Shown here piece after piece: positions 1 through 7,709 of a DNA stretch of 38,972 nucleotides. Positions within the stretch are counted from its first letter, which is position 1. Every line of letters begins with the position of its first letter. The translations under genes and the position numbers were made by a program. The notes under the pieces were generated by a model, which did no database searches, had not been told where the DNA came from, and saw nothing but the letters and a program-made list of their open reading frames with translations. The DNA is from RFSX01 sp964495785. Lineage in GTDB: Bacteria > Bacteroidota > Bacteroidia > Chitinophagales > Saprospiraceae. The DNA lies in assembly GCA_964495785.1 (NCBI GenBank), contig CAZBXL010000034.1:1-38972 (forward strand). Direction: 5' to 3'.

Positions 1-64
1 GATGATGGTATGTCGCCGTCTCTGTGAGATACGAACAGATATGCGATCATCACCTATTGTTATC
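1..64 (-). other. attC-like recombination hairpin at 3' end of the STAND gene (cut by window edge)
   Basis: Read on the minus strand, the stop codon of the STAND gene is followed 10 bases later by GATAAC (59-64) and then an imperfect stem. Bases 7-16 (GGTATGTCGC) pair with 43-54, leaving two single unpaired bases (47 and 51) on one arm. The loop is 17-42. The word order AAC box, short spacer, L-type stem with extrahelical bases, then loop is that of integron attC sites. The outer partner box expected to the left of base 1 lies outside the window, so the site cannot be completed here. It shares the minus-strand word gagataac and the adjacent GGTGAT with the complement of the site at 3062-3127. 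Confidence 0.45.
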
Positions 65-74
65 TCTCGTCATT

Positions 75-3044
75 TTATACGTAATGTCTTCTTTGTATTC
101 TAATATCGTGTTTTTTAAATATTAGGTTGAAGTCTTGAATCAGTATATCATAAACTAAATTTCTTATTATACAATTTTCGTTCACTTTTTCCATTGCAAA
201 TCCAGGCACTGTTTGTATTGAGTTTTGAACATTTAAGAATTTATCCAAGTAATATATTCTATACCACGAAATTCCGTCTTCTTTTAATTTTGAGTTTTCT
301 TTATCACGTCTTTTAAATTCTACTTTAAATTGGGAGTTGTCTGAACTTTTCTTTCCATAACAACCATAGAATTCATTTTCTTCATTTAGGTAAATGTAAA
401 AATGATGAGGCATGTTATTGTAATAGTTTAGATCTTTTAGAAAATGGATAAAACATGATTCAACCAATTCCTTGTAAGCAATTTCGACATGGGTGAATAG
501 CGTGGTTATGTATTCTTTCATCCTTTCCACGCTAAATTGAGCAATTCGAATCGTTTCATTCTTAACTCCACTTTTTCTGTAGAATTTGTCCTTTATTTCT
601 TTAAGGGAAATATCAGAGGTAGGTAAGTAATGAGAATCAAGTTTTGTAATTCCTCTGTCAATCAAAATATTAACTATTTTATAAAGCTCTTCAAAAGGAG
701 GGAAGCTGCCAGTGACATTTAATGGAGGGATTTCTTCCTTGCGGTTTAAAGCAAAGTCAACCATTTTAGATATTTGTGATTTTTCAATTTTATTCCTTTT
801 GTAATAATGCTCAGCTCGGAATTTATATAATCTATCTCTTAAGTCTATTAGATTTAATGGGTATACCTGATTAAAACGAGGTAATCTAAAATCATCTATT
901 GTATAATCATATTTCAGCTCTTTATAGTTATAGTAAAGAATAGTAACAACCTTCTCTATTAATATGATGTTGCTCCCATATTCAACCAATTCCCCATCTT
1001 CAATTATTTTCTTCAGTTGTTGAAAGCAATACTTTTCTATAATTTCATTTTGATCTCTAACTAAAAGTTGATCAGAAGAAAAATGAATAGTTCTTCCTCC
1101 CTTTTTGTAAATACTACTTTTATAGAATGGAGTATTGAAATCATCATTAAAATTGTCGGTTTTAAAGCTTTTTACTGTGTCGTCATTTATAGGACATAGA
1201 GAGTAACCATCTTTTAGTTCAAAATTTTCTGGAATTATTATTCCTATTTTCCCTTCTGTATATGGATTGAATTTCTTCTTTAGTATGCCGTAATATTTAT
1301 CGAGATATTGATTGTAAGATTTCGCATAAGAAATCAATTTTGCTTTCTTGAACCGATCATAAATATTCTTTTTCGATAAATCTGCATTGTTCAAATAAAA
1401 ATTGATAGCACTTTGACCAACTTGATTTTCATGAAATTTTTCCAATGTCTCATTAAATTGATCGTCACCTAATTTGTCCAATTGATAAGAATGATAGCAA
1501 ATTATATAATCTCTAATACTTGAATAGTAAAAAGAAATCTGGTAGGATACATCATCACCTGATTTAATCAAAATATTTCTATCAAATAGTTCTTGAGGAA
1601 TTTTGTTTCCAAGTGGCAGTTGGATTTCATTGATTGCTACTTCAACATTGAGTCCTTCTGCTTTAATAAAAGGGAAAGTACTTTTGTCATGTTTTAAAAT
1701 AGCTTTCCCTAATTCGCTTAAATATCTTAAACCATCTTGAATGTCAACAAATGCAATTTTTAAGGACTTAGAAAGATAAGTTTTGATTAATTCTAAATCA
1801 CTAATATTTTTTGGCACTTCTCGGTTCCTATACACTTCAGAAAATATTCTAAGAAAAAATCCATTTTTTAGTTTTTCTTCTAATTCATTAGATATTTCTC
1901 CTTTGAAATTAAATGCTTTTCTGTACAGAGGAACTATATCATTGCTTTCATTTTGGTCGAATGTTTCTAAGTAAAACCCTGGGTAGTTTTGTTCCTTATT
2001 GTTTCCATGAAACTGAGTTAGCTCATGAAAAGTATTATTATTTGTTTCATTCCTTGTTAAAAATCTGTCCCAAACTGTAGTTTTACAACTTATACAAATT
2101 TTTAGTTTATCAAATTTGCTAACTGAGTTTGTCAGGCCACTCAATTCATTTGGGAAGAAAGTTGAAATATTTTCATCAATCGCGTCAATAAATATTATGA
2201 CATTTTTTTTAGCCTGAGTTGCTAATTCTTGTAGTTTATTAAGAACTTTTTCTCTTTCTATTTTTGTTGAGAAGAATAGGTTTAAATCTTGAGATATTTC
2301 ATCAATAATAGGTTGGCTTATTAAAGTACCATTATAGAAAAAAGTAAAATGGTCTTTAGACGATTCAATAGCTAATGAGCACATTGAACATGTCTTTCCA
2401 ACACCAGCATCACCAACAAGCCCAAACACAGATTTGTCACTTTTTTGAAATTCTTCAAAGTCTTGTTTGAGATTAATTCTTTGAACATGTAAAGATTCAA
2501 TGAACTTTGCCCTTGGAGAATCTATGTCACCAGAAACTAATTTTAAATTATCTTTAATTTGTTCTTTGCTAAATATCTTGAAGTTATCATTGGAGAAAGA
2601 AACAAAAGAAAGTAAAGCTTGGTATCTAATATTGAGGTCTTCATCAAGAGATAGCTTACAGCCATTCTTCCAGTATTCTGATTGAGTAGAAATTGGTTTT
2701 CCAGAAAGATCTTCTTTTGTTATTGTGTCAAATATTCGAATTGTCTTTCCATTAGTAACAATTGTGAAAGGAGCAATATTACCAACCAATGCTCTTGAAT
2801 AGGATATGGCTTGATTTATATCAGCTTCAGTTATTTTATGTTTATCTCTTTTAATTTCAACTACAAATAGATTTTGATCATTTTTCTTACACAGCAAATC
2901 GGATTTTCCTCCCATTTGCTTCTCCTTTTTGCCAAGTTTAATAGAATAATATTGTTCTAACGAAATATCATTTATATCAAATCCAAGATCTGATATAAAA
3001 GGCAGAATCAATTTCGATCTTATTTCTTCTTCGTTGTTGAGCAT
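75..3044 (-). CDS. HsdR_N-type nuclease fused to STAND/NACHT-like NTPase (candidate anti-phage protein)
   Basis: The 989-residue protein has two recognisable parts. Residues 1-110 look like the N-terminal nuclease domain of type I restriction R subunits (PD-(D/E)XK fold): E5-E7, D49 in GGKSD, E63-x-K65 in VVEIKR, and Q78 in DINQA. Residues 205-330 are a P-loop NTPase: Walker A GLVGDAGVGKT (208-218), Walker B VIIFIDAIDE (282-291) and a sensor-like KICISCK. The remaining 650 residues match nothing I recognise and occupy the place where STAND proteins carry their sensor. No helicase or methylase motifs are present, so it is not a normal HsdR. Nuclease + STAND NTPase + long C-terminal region is the architecture of Avs-type defence proteins; that role is inferred. 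The ATG at 3044 follows an attC-like site by 17 bases, and the stop at 75 precedes another. It is AT-rich, with high Lys/Asn/Ile. Confidence 0.8.
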   Translation of the reverse strand: MLNNEEEIRSKLILPFISDLGFDINDISLEQYYSIKLGKKEKQMGGKSDLLCKKNDQNLFVVEIKRDKHKITEADINQAISYSRALVGNIAPFTIVTNGKTIRIFDTITKEDLSGKPISTQSEYWKNGCKLSLDEDLNIRYQALLSFVSFSNDNFKIFSKEQIKDNLKLVSGDIDSPRAKFIESLHVQRINLKQDFEEFQKSDKSVFGLVGDAGVGKTCSMCSLAIESSKDHFTFFYNGTLISQPIIDEISQDLNLFFSTKIEREKVLNKLQELATQAKKNVIIFIDAIDENISTFFPNELSGLTNSVSKFDKLKICISCKTTVWDRFLTRNETNNNTFHELTQFHGNNKEQNYPGFYLETFDQNESNDIVPLYRKAFNFKGEISNELEEKLKNGFFLRIFSEVYRNREVPKNISDLELIKTYLSKSLKIAFVDIQDGLRYLSELGKAILKHDKSTFPFIKAEGLNVEVAINEIQLPLGNKIPQELFDRNILIKSGDDVSYQISFYYSSIRDYIICYHSYQLDKLGDDQFNETLEKFHENQVGQSAINFYLNNADLSKKNIYDRFKKAKLISYAKSYNQYLDKYYGILKKKFNPYTEGKIGIIIPENFELKDGYSLCPINDDTVKSFKTDNFNDDFNTPFYKSSIYKKGGRTIHFSSDQLLVRDQNEIIEKYCFQQLKKIIEDGELVEYGSNIILIEKVVTILYYNYKELKYDYTIDDFRLPRFNQVYPLNLIDLRDRLYKFRAEHYYKRNKIEKSQISKMVDFALNRKEEIPPLNVTGSFPPFEELYKIVNILIDRGITKLDSHYLPTSDISLKEIKDKFYRKSGVKNETIRIAQFSVERMKEYITTLFTHVEIAYKELVESCFIHFLKDLNYYNNMPHHFYIYLNEENEFYGCYGKKSSDNSQFKVEFKRRDKENSKLKEDGISWYRIYYLDKFLNVQNSIQTVPGFAMEKVNENCIIRNLVYDILIQDFNLIFKKHDIRIQRRHYV

Positions 3045-3061
3045 TTAATCATTTGATGAGA

Positions 3062-3127
3062 GATAACGGATCGGTGATATGGAGCGGACGCAGCGATAGC
3101 AAGTCTGATCTCATATCACTTGTTACC
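3062..3127 (-). other. attC-like recombination hairpin between two minus-strand ORFs
   Basis: Stem GTGATATG (3074-3081) pairs perfectly with CATATCAC (3112-3119). It continues inward as AG/CT after one unpaired G at 3082. Outside it, after an asymmetric spacer (5 nt on one side, 1-2 on the other), GATAAC (3062-3067) pairs 5 of 6 with GTTACC (3122-3127). The AAC...GTT outer boxes, inner stem, extrahelical base and about 28-nt loop fit an integron attC. The TAA stop of the upstream ORF (3123-3125) lies inside the outer box, as is typical of gene cassettes, and the next ATG comes 17 bases after the other outer box. The boxes do not match the strict GTTRRRY core, so this is a non-canonical or diverged site. 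Confidence 0.55.
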
Positions 3128-3746
3128 ACACGTTTTCATCTTTTTTGGTTGATGTGTATAGTTCACTTGCACTATTCAGTAGTTTCTTACTAAATTTCTT
3201 TGACATGAATTTCATTTCGAATTCCGTCTTTAATGTTTTTATCTTGTTCAACAAGGTGTCTTGTTTTTTCCAATACTGCTTCAACTCATTTTGGGTCAAA
3301 ATTTTATTGATTTTTCTGTTAGGATCAATCTTTATCAATGGAAATTCTGGATTGTTTTCGTCTGTTAGCGTTATTTGATTATCGATTTCAATACTAACAT
3401 CAATCATAAATCCCTCAATCAATTCAAAGTCTTTCATCGAGTTTACTTTTTTCGGATCAATATCGAATTCAATTTGATCGACCAAAAAGAAATGACAATT
3501 TAATTGAATGTCACCAAGAAAAATTGAAGCACTTCTACTTTCTATTTTACCTGTTTCATCGGTTAGATATTCAATTGCGTAGTTCTCGCTAATCTTATTT
3601 TTGTCATCAAATTTGACAATATATTTTTCATTGATTAGGGCTATTAATTTTTTCCAGTCTTCAAGAGAAACTTCTTGGACGTATAAATCTATTAATGAGC
3701 CATCTGGTTCAAATATCCATTTTATGTCTTTCCAGTTTCTTTTCAT
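3123..3746 (-). CDS. Cassette-borne hypothetical protein (207 aa)
   Basis: I do not recognise this family. The frame stays open up to 3851, but the start at 3746 (MKRNWKDIKWIFEPDGSL) is preferred. It lies about 20 bases after the GTT box of an inverted repeat, like the downstream cassette ORF, and the extra 35 residues upstream are Cys/Ile/Tyr-rich and unlike the rest. The protein is acidic to neutral, mostly predicted beta strands in the first 150 residues, and ends in a Lys-rich helical stretch (about 150-195). There is no signal peptide or membrane segment. Its TAA stop is embedded in the attC-like site. It may be an independent cassette; a partnership with the downstream STAND protein is possible but has no direct support. 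Confidence 0.6.
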   Translation of the reverse strand: MKRNWKDIKWIFEPDGSLIDLYVQEVSLEDWKKLIALINEKYIVKFDDKNKISENYAIEYLTDETGKIESRSASIFLGDIQLNCHFFLVDQIEFDIDPKKVNSMKDFELIEGFMIDVSIEIDNQITLTDENNPEFPLIKIDPNRKINKILTQNELKQYWKKQDTLLNKIKTLKTEFEMKFMSKKFSKKLLNSASELYTSTKKDENVW

Positions 3747-3763
3747 TTTTAATGTGTTGTAAC

Positions 3764-3798
3764 AACAATATATATCCACCAAATGGATATAATTTGTT
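3764..3798. repeat. Symmetric inverted repeat upstream of the 207-aa cassette ORF
   Basis: Arms AACAA and TATATCCA (3764-3768, 3771-3778) pair exactly with TGGATATA and TTGTT (3784-3791, 3794-3798) around a 5-nt loop CCAAA, with a 2x2 internal mismatch. The outer AAC/GTT boxes and the spacing to the ATG at 3746 resemble the attC-like sites to the left. This may be an attC with a very short variable loop, an attI-side remnant, or simply a regulatory hairpin. It has no extrahelical bases, which weakens the attC reading. Confidence 0.35.
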
Positions 3799-3935
3799 TC
3801 AAGTAAAGTTATACAAATCATATTACATTTCCGTAAATACTTGATAATCAAGTGCTTTATTCGTATTCAAACGGATATAAACGATTATATACGTAAGTAA
3901 ATGTATTTTATACGGCTATAGCTTTCAAGTGTATT

Positions 3936-3943
3936 CATCTTTG
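3936..3943 (+). promoter_or_regulatory. Candidate -7 promoter box for ssb
   Basis: CATCTTTG followed by CA matches the Bacteroidota -7 consensus TAnnTTTG at all but the first base, 76 bases before the ssb start. No clear TTG -33 element is visible at the usual spacing. Confidence 0.4.
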
Positions 3944-4018
3944 CATCATCATTGATCGTACAGATCATTTTTTTATTAATCCGTCCTCGTTATTATGAGG
4001 ATATAAAAAATTTAAATC

Positions 4019-4366
4019 ATGAATACATTAAGGAATCACGTACAGTTATTAGGCAATTTAGGAAAAGATGTAGAGTTATCTACTTTCGAATCAGGATCTA
4101 AGAAAGCATCATTTTCACTTGCGACGAGTGAGTACTATAAGAATAATGCTGGCGAAAAAGTGCAAGAAACACATTGGCACAATGTCGTTGCATGGGGCAA
4201 GAGCGCAGAGATAATGAGCAAATCATTGTCTAAAGGATCAAGAGTCCTCGTCAAAGGTAAGCTTGTAAGTAGGTCTTACGAAGATAAGTCAGGAACTAAA
4301 AGATACATTACTGAAATATTAGCCAATGAGTTTGTTGGATTAGATGTCAAGACGCAGCCATTTTAA
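4019..4366 (+). CDS. ssb: Single-stranded DNA-binding protein (short, no acidic tail)
   Basis: Single OB-fold SSB of 115 residues, starting MNTLRNHVQLLGNLGKDVEL. It contains the conserved THWHNVVAWGKSAEI segment and the KGSRVLVKGKLVSRSYED strand pair that bind ssDNA as a tetramer. Typical chromosomal SSBs are about 140-180 residues and end in a disordered acidic tail with DDDIPF. Here the protein stops right after the OB fold with ...DVKTQPF, keeping only a terminal Pro-Phe, so contacts with SSB partner proteins may be reduced. It diverges from the cassette-like segment and is the first backbone gene beside it. A hairpin terminator follows, so it is probably monocistronic. Confidence 0.93.
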   Translation: MNTLRNHVQLLGNLGKDVELSTFESGSKKASFSLATSEYYKNNAGEKVQETHWHNVVAWGKSAEIMSKSLSKGSRVLVKGKLVSRSYEDKSGTKRYITEILANEFVGLDVKTQPF

Positions 4367-4393
4367 TCTTACATAGATAAGTATATTTTCTTG

Positions 4394-4426
4394 TGTTGGC
4401 TCTTTTGTTAGAGCCAGCATTTTTTA
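4394..4426 (+). terminator. Intrinsic terminator after ssb
   Basis: TGTTGGCTCT (4394-4403) pairs with AGAGCCAGCA (4410-4419), one G.T wobble, loop TTTGTT, followed by a run of T. Confidence 0.8.
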
Positions 4427-4558
4427 TATGATGATATATCAATTAGAAATGATTTCTAAGTTTTTGATTTCATCCTTAAGTTTGATAACTTTAGAAATTG
4501 CATTTGATGATTTTCAGAAAATTTAATCACACAGAAGTAATTCAATCTATTGGCTTAT

Positions 4559-5431
4559 ATGAATTTTAGATACAGTATGACACATCGTAATATAATATGC
4601 TACTTCCTTTTCTCATTTATGTCAGTTTCGATATCGTTTGCTCAGCATAATGATCATCATGAATATGTTGACCTTCATGATCAAGTACATGAGGAAGAAA
4701 TTCATTACGAAAATGTCTATAATCTTGACTGGAAAAAAAGAGAATTACTCACGTTAGGTTCAGGTATTGCAGTTACAGTGCTTGGTCAGTTTGCAATTAA
4801 TAATTCTGAAGAGTCTTCTCTTGAGGGTATTAATAACTTGACGAGTGATGATATCAATTTTTTAGATCGAGGTTCTGTTGGTAATTTCAGTTCTTCTGCA
4901 AGAGAAGCAAGTGATCTTATATTATATACATCTGCTACCTTGCCATTCTTGAGTTATTTCTCAAGTAAGTGCCGAGCTGAAGGTGGGCCTATAGGAGTTA
5001 TGATAGCGGAGACGTTTCTATTAACTTATGGATTGACCAATGTCTCAAAGGGATTAGTTAATAGATATCGACCATATAATTATAATGCCGATGCACCCTT
5101 AGAACTAAAGTTAGGAGAAGAGTCTAGAAGATCATTCGTATCTGGTCACACGTCCAATGCCACAGCACTGTCGTTTCTTGCTGCTCGTATATTAACGGAT
5201 GTACATACAGACTTTGAGAAGAAGATTGTGATCTGGTCTGTAGCTGCTACAGTCCCTGCAGTCGTAGGCTATCTGAGAGTCAAAGCAGGTAGACATTTTC
5301 CTACAGATGTGATAGGCGGTTATGTATTAGGAGCAACGATAGGATATCTCATTCCTGAGATGCACCTTAACAAGAACTTAGATCTATATGTAAGTCCTGC
5401 CGGTGGAGTAGGGATGAGTCTCCAGTTCTAA
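4559..5431 (+). CDS. PAP2 superfamily phosphatase, exported
   Basis: All three PAP2 acid phosphatase / vanadium haloperoxidase motifs are present, numbered from the ATG at 4559: K164-x6-R171-P172; S195-G196-H197; R240-x5-H246-x3-D250. Such proteins dephosphorylate lipid phosphates, for example undecaprenyl or phosphatidylglycerol phosphate, at the membrane. The N-terminus (hydrophobic about 11-27, ending ISFAQ) looks like a signal peptide. It is followed by a His/Glu-rich stretch (30-50). Weakly hydrophobic helices surround the motifs. An in-frame TTG at 4550 would add three residues, and an ATG at 4577 would shorten the protein. The ATG at 4559 gives the most normal signal peptide. The substrate cannot be told from the sequence. 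Confidence 0.88.
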   Translation: MNFRYSMTHRNIICYFLFSFMSVSISFAQHNDHHEYVDLHDQVHEEEIHYENVYNLDWKKRELLTLGSGIAVTVLGQFAINNSEESSLEGINNLTSDDINFLDRGSVGNFSSSAREASDLILYTSATLPFLSYFSSKCRAEGGPIGVMIAETFLLTYGLTNVSKGLVNRYRPYNYNADAPLELKLGEESRRSFVSGHTSNATALSFLAARILTDVHTDFEKKIVIWSVAATVPAVVGYLRVKAGRHFPTDVIGGYVLGATIGYLIPEMHLNKNLDLYVSPAGGVGMSLQF

Positions 5432-5485
5432 TCCATCTCAGTAGCTTTAACTAACTGCTTTATTATCAAGAGAATAAGGTCAAAT

Positions 5486-5523
5486 AAAAAAGAGGAGCTT
5501 ACATTGTAAACTCCTCTTTTTTT
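5486..5523. terminator. Bidirectional terminator between PAP2 gene and tRNA-Lys
   Basis: AAAAAGAGGAG pairs with CTCCTCTTTTT (right arm from 5511). The stem is extended by TTAC/GTAA around a short ATT loop. The A-run before and T-run after let it work for the plus-strand PAP2 gene and the minus-strand tRNA-Lys, which converge here. Confidence 0.85.
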
Positions 5524-5524
5524 G

Positions 5525-5597
5525 TGATCGGTCTGGGGCTCGAACCCAGGACCCACGCCTTAAAAGGGCGTTGCTCTACCAACTGAGCTAACCGATC
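5525..5597 (-). tRNA. tRNA-Lys (anticodon TTT)
   Basis: The minus strand folds as a 73-nt cloverleaf. Acceptor GATCGGT/ACCGATC, D arm GCTC..GAGC, anticodon stem ACGCC/GGCGT with loop CTTTTAA (anticodon TTT), T arm with TTCGAGC, discriminator A. CCA is not encoded. A terminator lies just downstream. Confidence 0.97.
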
Positions 5598-5629
5598 CTC
5601 TTTTTGTAAAGGATTGCAAATATATGAGG

Positions 5630-5637
5630 TATTTTTG
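5630..5637 (+). promoter_or_regulatory. Candidate -7 promoter box for TauE/SafE gene
   Basis: TATTTTTG matches the Bacteroidota TAnnTTTG consensus exactly, 32 bases before the TTG start at 5669. A TTTTTG stretch at 5601-5606 could act as the -33 element, though the spacing is a few bases long. Confidence 0.45.
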
Positions 5638-5668
5638 TAACTGTCACAGTTAAATCAAAAAAAAACTT

Positions 5669-6400
5669 TTGGAATTAGTGGATATTATATGTCTCGGGCT
5701 TTCTGCATTTTTATTAGGCCTTTCTAAGTCAGGATTTAAGGGCTTAGGTGTACTGATTGTGACATTATTAGCCATAGCCATTCCAGCTAAAGCATCGACT
5801 GGAGTCCTTCTACCTTTACTCATAGCTGCAGACTCGATGGCAGTTTACTCCTACAGAAAGAATGTTCAGTGGGATATATTCAAATCTGTTGCGCCATTCA
5901 TGGTTTTAGGTGTATTAATAGGAGTAGTTACTGGGGATGCCATGTCTGACGATATTTTCAAAAAGCTCATGGCGGCTATCATATTGATCAGTGCTATATT
6001 AATGCTGTATGCATCTAATACCACCGTTACAAGTCAAGGTTCTAAATCTAAATTAGCAATGATTCTGGGGACGGCTGCTGGTTTTACTACCATGATAGGT
6101 AATCTTGCAGGTCCATTTATCAATATTTATTTCTTAGCTATCGGATCTACCAAAAACCAATTTATAGCAACAGCAGCGTGGCTATTTTTTATTATGAATC
6201 TCTTCAAGTTGCCTTTTCATATTTTTGTCTGGAAAACTATCAATGAACAATCGCTGCTATTAGATCTGAAGATGCTCTTACCTGTGATTATTGGATTTGC
6301 CCTTGGCTTTAGACTTATCAAGTATTTCTCTAACGAGGGTTTTAGAAAGTACATCATAGGGATGACGATATTAGGCGCAATACTGATATTCTTAAAATGA
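5669..6400 (+). CDS. TauE/SafE family permease
   Basis: A 243-residue integral membrane protein with about seven to eight hydrophobic segments. It opens with a half-repeat (GLSAFLLGLSKSGFKGLGVL) typical of the TauE/SafE (UPF0721) family, which moves sulfite, sulfonates or other small organic anions. A second, related half starts near residue 125 (LGTAAGFTTMIGNLAGPFINIYF). The start must be TTG at 5669: an in-frame TAA lies at 5651, no in-frame ATG or GTG falls between them, and the first membrane segment begins at once. No sulfur-metabolism gene is adjacent, so the substrate is open. Confidence 0.85.
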   Translation: MELVDIICLGLSAFLLGLSKSGFKGLGVLIVTLLAIAIPAKASTGVLLPLLIAADSMAVYSYRKNVQWDIFKSVAPFMVLGVLIGVVTGDAMSDDIFKKLMAAIILISAILMLYASNTTVTSQGSKSKLAMILGTAAGFTTMIGNLAGPFINIYFLAIGSTKNQFIATAAWLFFIMNLFKLPFHIFVWKTINEQSLLLDLKMLLPVIIGFALGFRLIKYFSNEGFRKYIIGMTILGAILIFLK

Positions 6401-6473
6401 TCAGAATAGAATTAGTGGCTATTCAGAATTCATTAACTTTAAGCTTTTATAAAATTACTACCCTTAGTTACAC

Positions 6474-7709
6474 ATGAACTTTAAGACCATAATGCAAGTC
6501 AGCATAAGCATATTAACAGTCGTATTACTGTTATGTTGTAAAGGTCAAAAAAGTATAACTCAATTATCAAATCCGGATCAGTTAGATGCTTACAGAGCTG
6601 ACATCGTCTTTGATCAGCCCATGAAATGTTCAGATGTCTTAGCGTACATTCCAGATGAGCACTTCTTTGACAAGGAGGTCCGTATTAATATCCAGTTGAT
6701 GAATTCGGAAGATAGCTTATATGGATTTGACGAAGAGAAGGGCAGATGGTATATGAAGTTTTTAATTCATAATGCCAATAAGAGACTTCGCAATAATAAA
6801 AAGATGAATCTTCCTGAGGGGAATAATACGCCAGCCTTAGCTCCTAAGTACCAATATGTCATTACAAGTGTCGCCGATGATGATGGTTATTTTTGGAATT
6901 ACGATGATGAGCTTTGTTATTTTATAAATAAGGGAAAGAACAGAAATAATTATGATAAAGAGGTCATCGACAAATATGAAATAGGGGGTGATTCTATTGT
7001 AAATATTTTTGTCATGCCTCATCATAAAGACAGCCTTAATAGTAGGACCTACAAGACTCATGGTACTGGAATCGCCTTAGGTAATAGTCTAAAGATAGCA
7101 GGTCTTGTAGAAGATAAAGAAAAGCCTTGGGCATATGCGACATTACTCAATCATGAGGTAGGTCATGTATTTGGCCTTAGACATTCGTGGGCTTATAATG
7201 ATGGCTGTGATGATACACCTAAGAATCCTAACTGCTGGCAAGAGACTAAGTCACGTAAAGGTTGCGAAGGTCCTATCTCTAATAATCTGATGGATTATAA
7301 TAACAGTCAGATGGCTATCAGTCCGTGCCAATTAGGAATCATACATCGATCACTTACGAGAAAGAGTTCTAAGAATAGAAAGTTTGTCCGAGAAGCTTGG
7401 TGTTCGAGAGATGCATCTCGTATAATATCTATCTCTGAGAATGTAGATTGGTGTGGTGAGAGAGATGTTACTTCTGATATACATGTGATGGAAGGAGCTA
7501 CACTTACGGTACATTGCAGATTATCTATTCCTCCTCATGGGGAGATCGTCATACATCCTGGAGGGACCCTCCAGGTTAATGAATCTGCAACCATTCATAA
7601 TGATTGTGACAAGGAGTGGCAGGGAATTAGAATTATGGAAGACGGCAAGAAAAAAGGAAAATTAATCATATCACAATCTGCAATCATTGAAGACATTACT
7701 CCATTCTAA
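6474..7709 (+). CDS. M43-like zinc metallopeptidase lipoprotein
   Basis: The N-terminus has a lipoprotein signal (SILTVVLLLCC, Cys21/22). The catalytic region carries the metzincin zinc motif HEVGHVFGLRH (227-237), a CDDTPKNPNC segment and a Met-turn NNLMDY (M273), the layout of M43 cytophagalysin/pappalysin peptidases. These bind Zn through three His and use Glu228 as the base. The C-terminal 100 residues (GATLTVHCRL..., HPGGTLQV) look like a short beta-solenoid or coat-hanger stack, common in Bacteroidota surface proteins. The end overlaps the start of the next gene by 23 bases, suggesting coupled translation. Probably surface-exposed; substrate unknown. Confidence 0.82.
   Translation: MNFKTIMQVSISILTVVLLLCCKGQKSITQLSNPDQLDAYRADIVFDQPMKCSDVLAYIPDEHFFDKEVRINIQLMNSEDSLYGFDEEKGRWYMKFLIHNANKRLRNNKKMNLPEGNNTPALAPKYQYVITSVADDDGYFWNYDDELCYFINKGKNRNNYDKEVIDKYEIGGDSIVNIFVMPHHKDSLNSRTYKTHGTGIALGNSLKIAGLVEDKEKPWAYATLLNHEVGHVFGLRHSWAYNDGCDDTPKNPNCWQETKSRKGCEGPISNNLMDYNNSQMAISPCQLGIIHRSLTRKSSKNRKFVREAWCSRDASRIISISENVDWCGERDVTSDIHVMEGATLTVHCRLSIPPHGEIVIHPGGTLQVNESATIHNDCDKEWQGIRIMEDGKKKGKLIISQSAIIEDITPF

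Noticed and set aside
75..3044. Annotation as type I restriction enzyme R subunit
   Set aside because: Only the N-terminal nuclease-like domain resembles HsdR. There are no SF2 helicase motifs and no hsdM or hsdS genes nearby.
1..3127. Inverted gagagataac...ggtgat words flanking the STAND gene read as terminal inverted repeats of a transposon
   Set aside because: No transposase is present, no target-site duplication is evident, similarity stops after about 20 bases, and each end forms its own hairpin with an ORF stop in or beside it. That fits attC-type sites better.
3747..3851. Longer N-terminus of the 207-aa cassette ORF starting at 3851
   Set aside because: The extra 35 residues have odd composition and cover the inverted repeat. 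The ATG at 3746 has the same spacing to the GTT box as the neighbouring cassette ORF.
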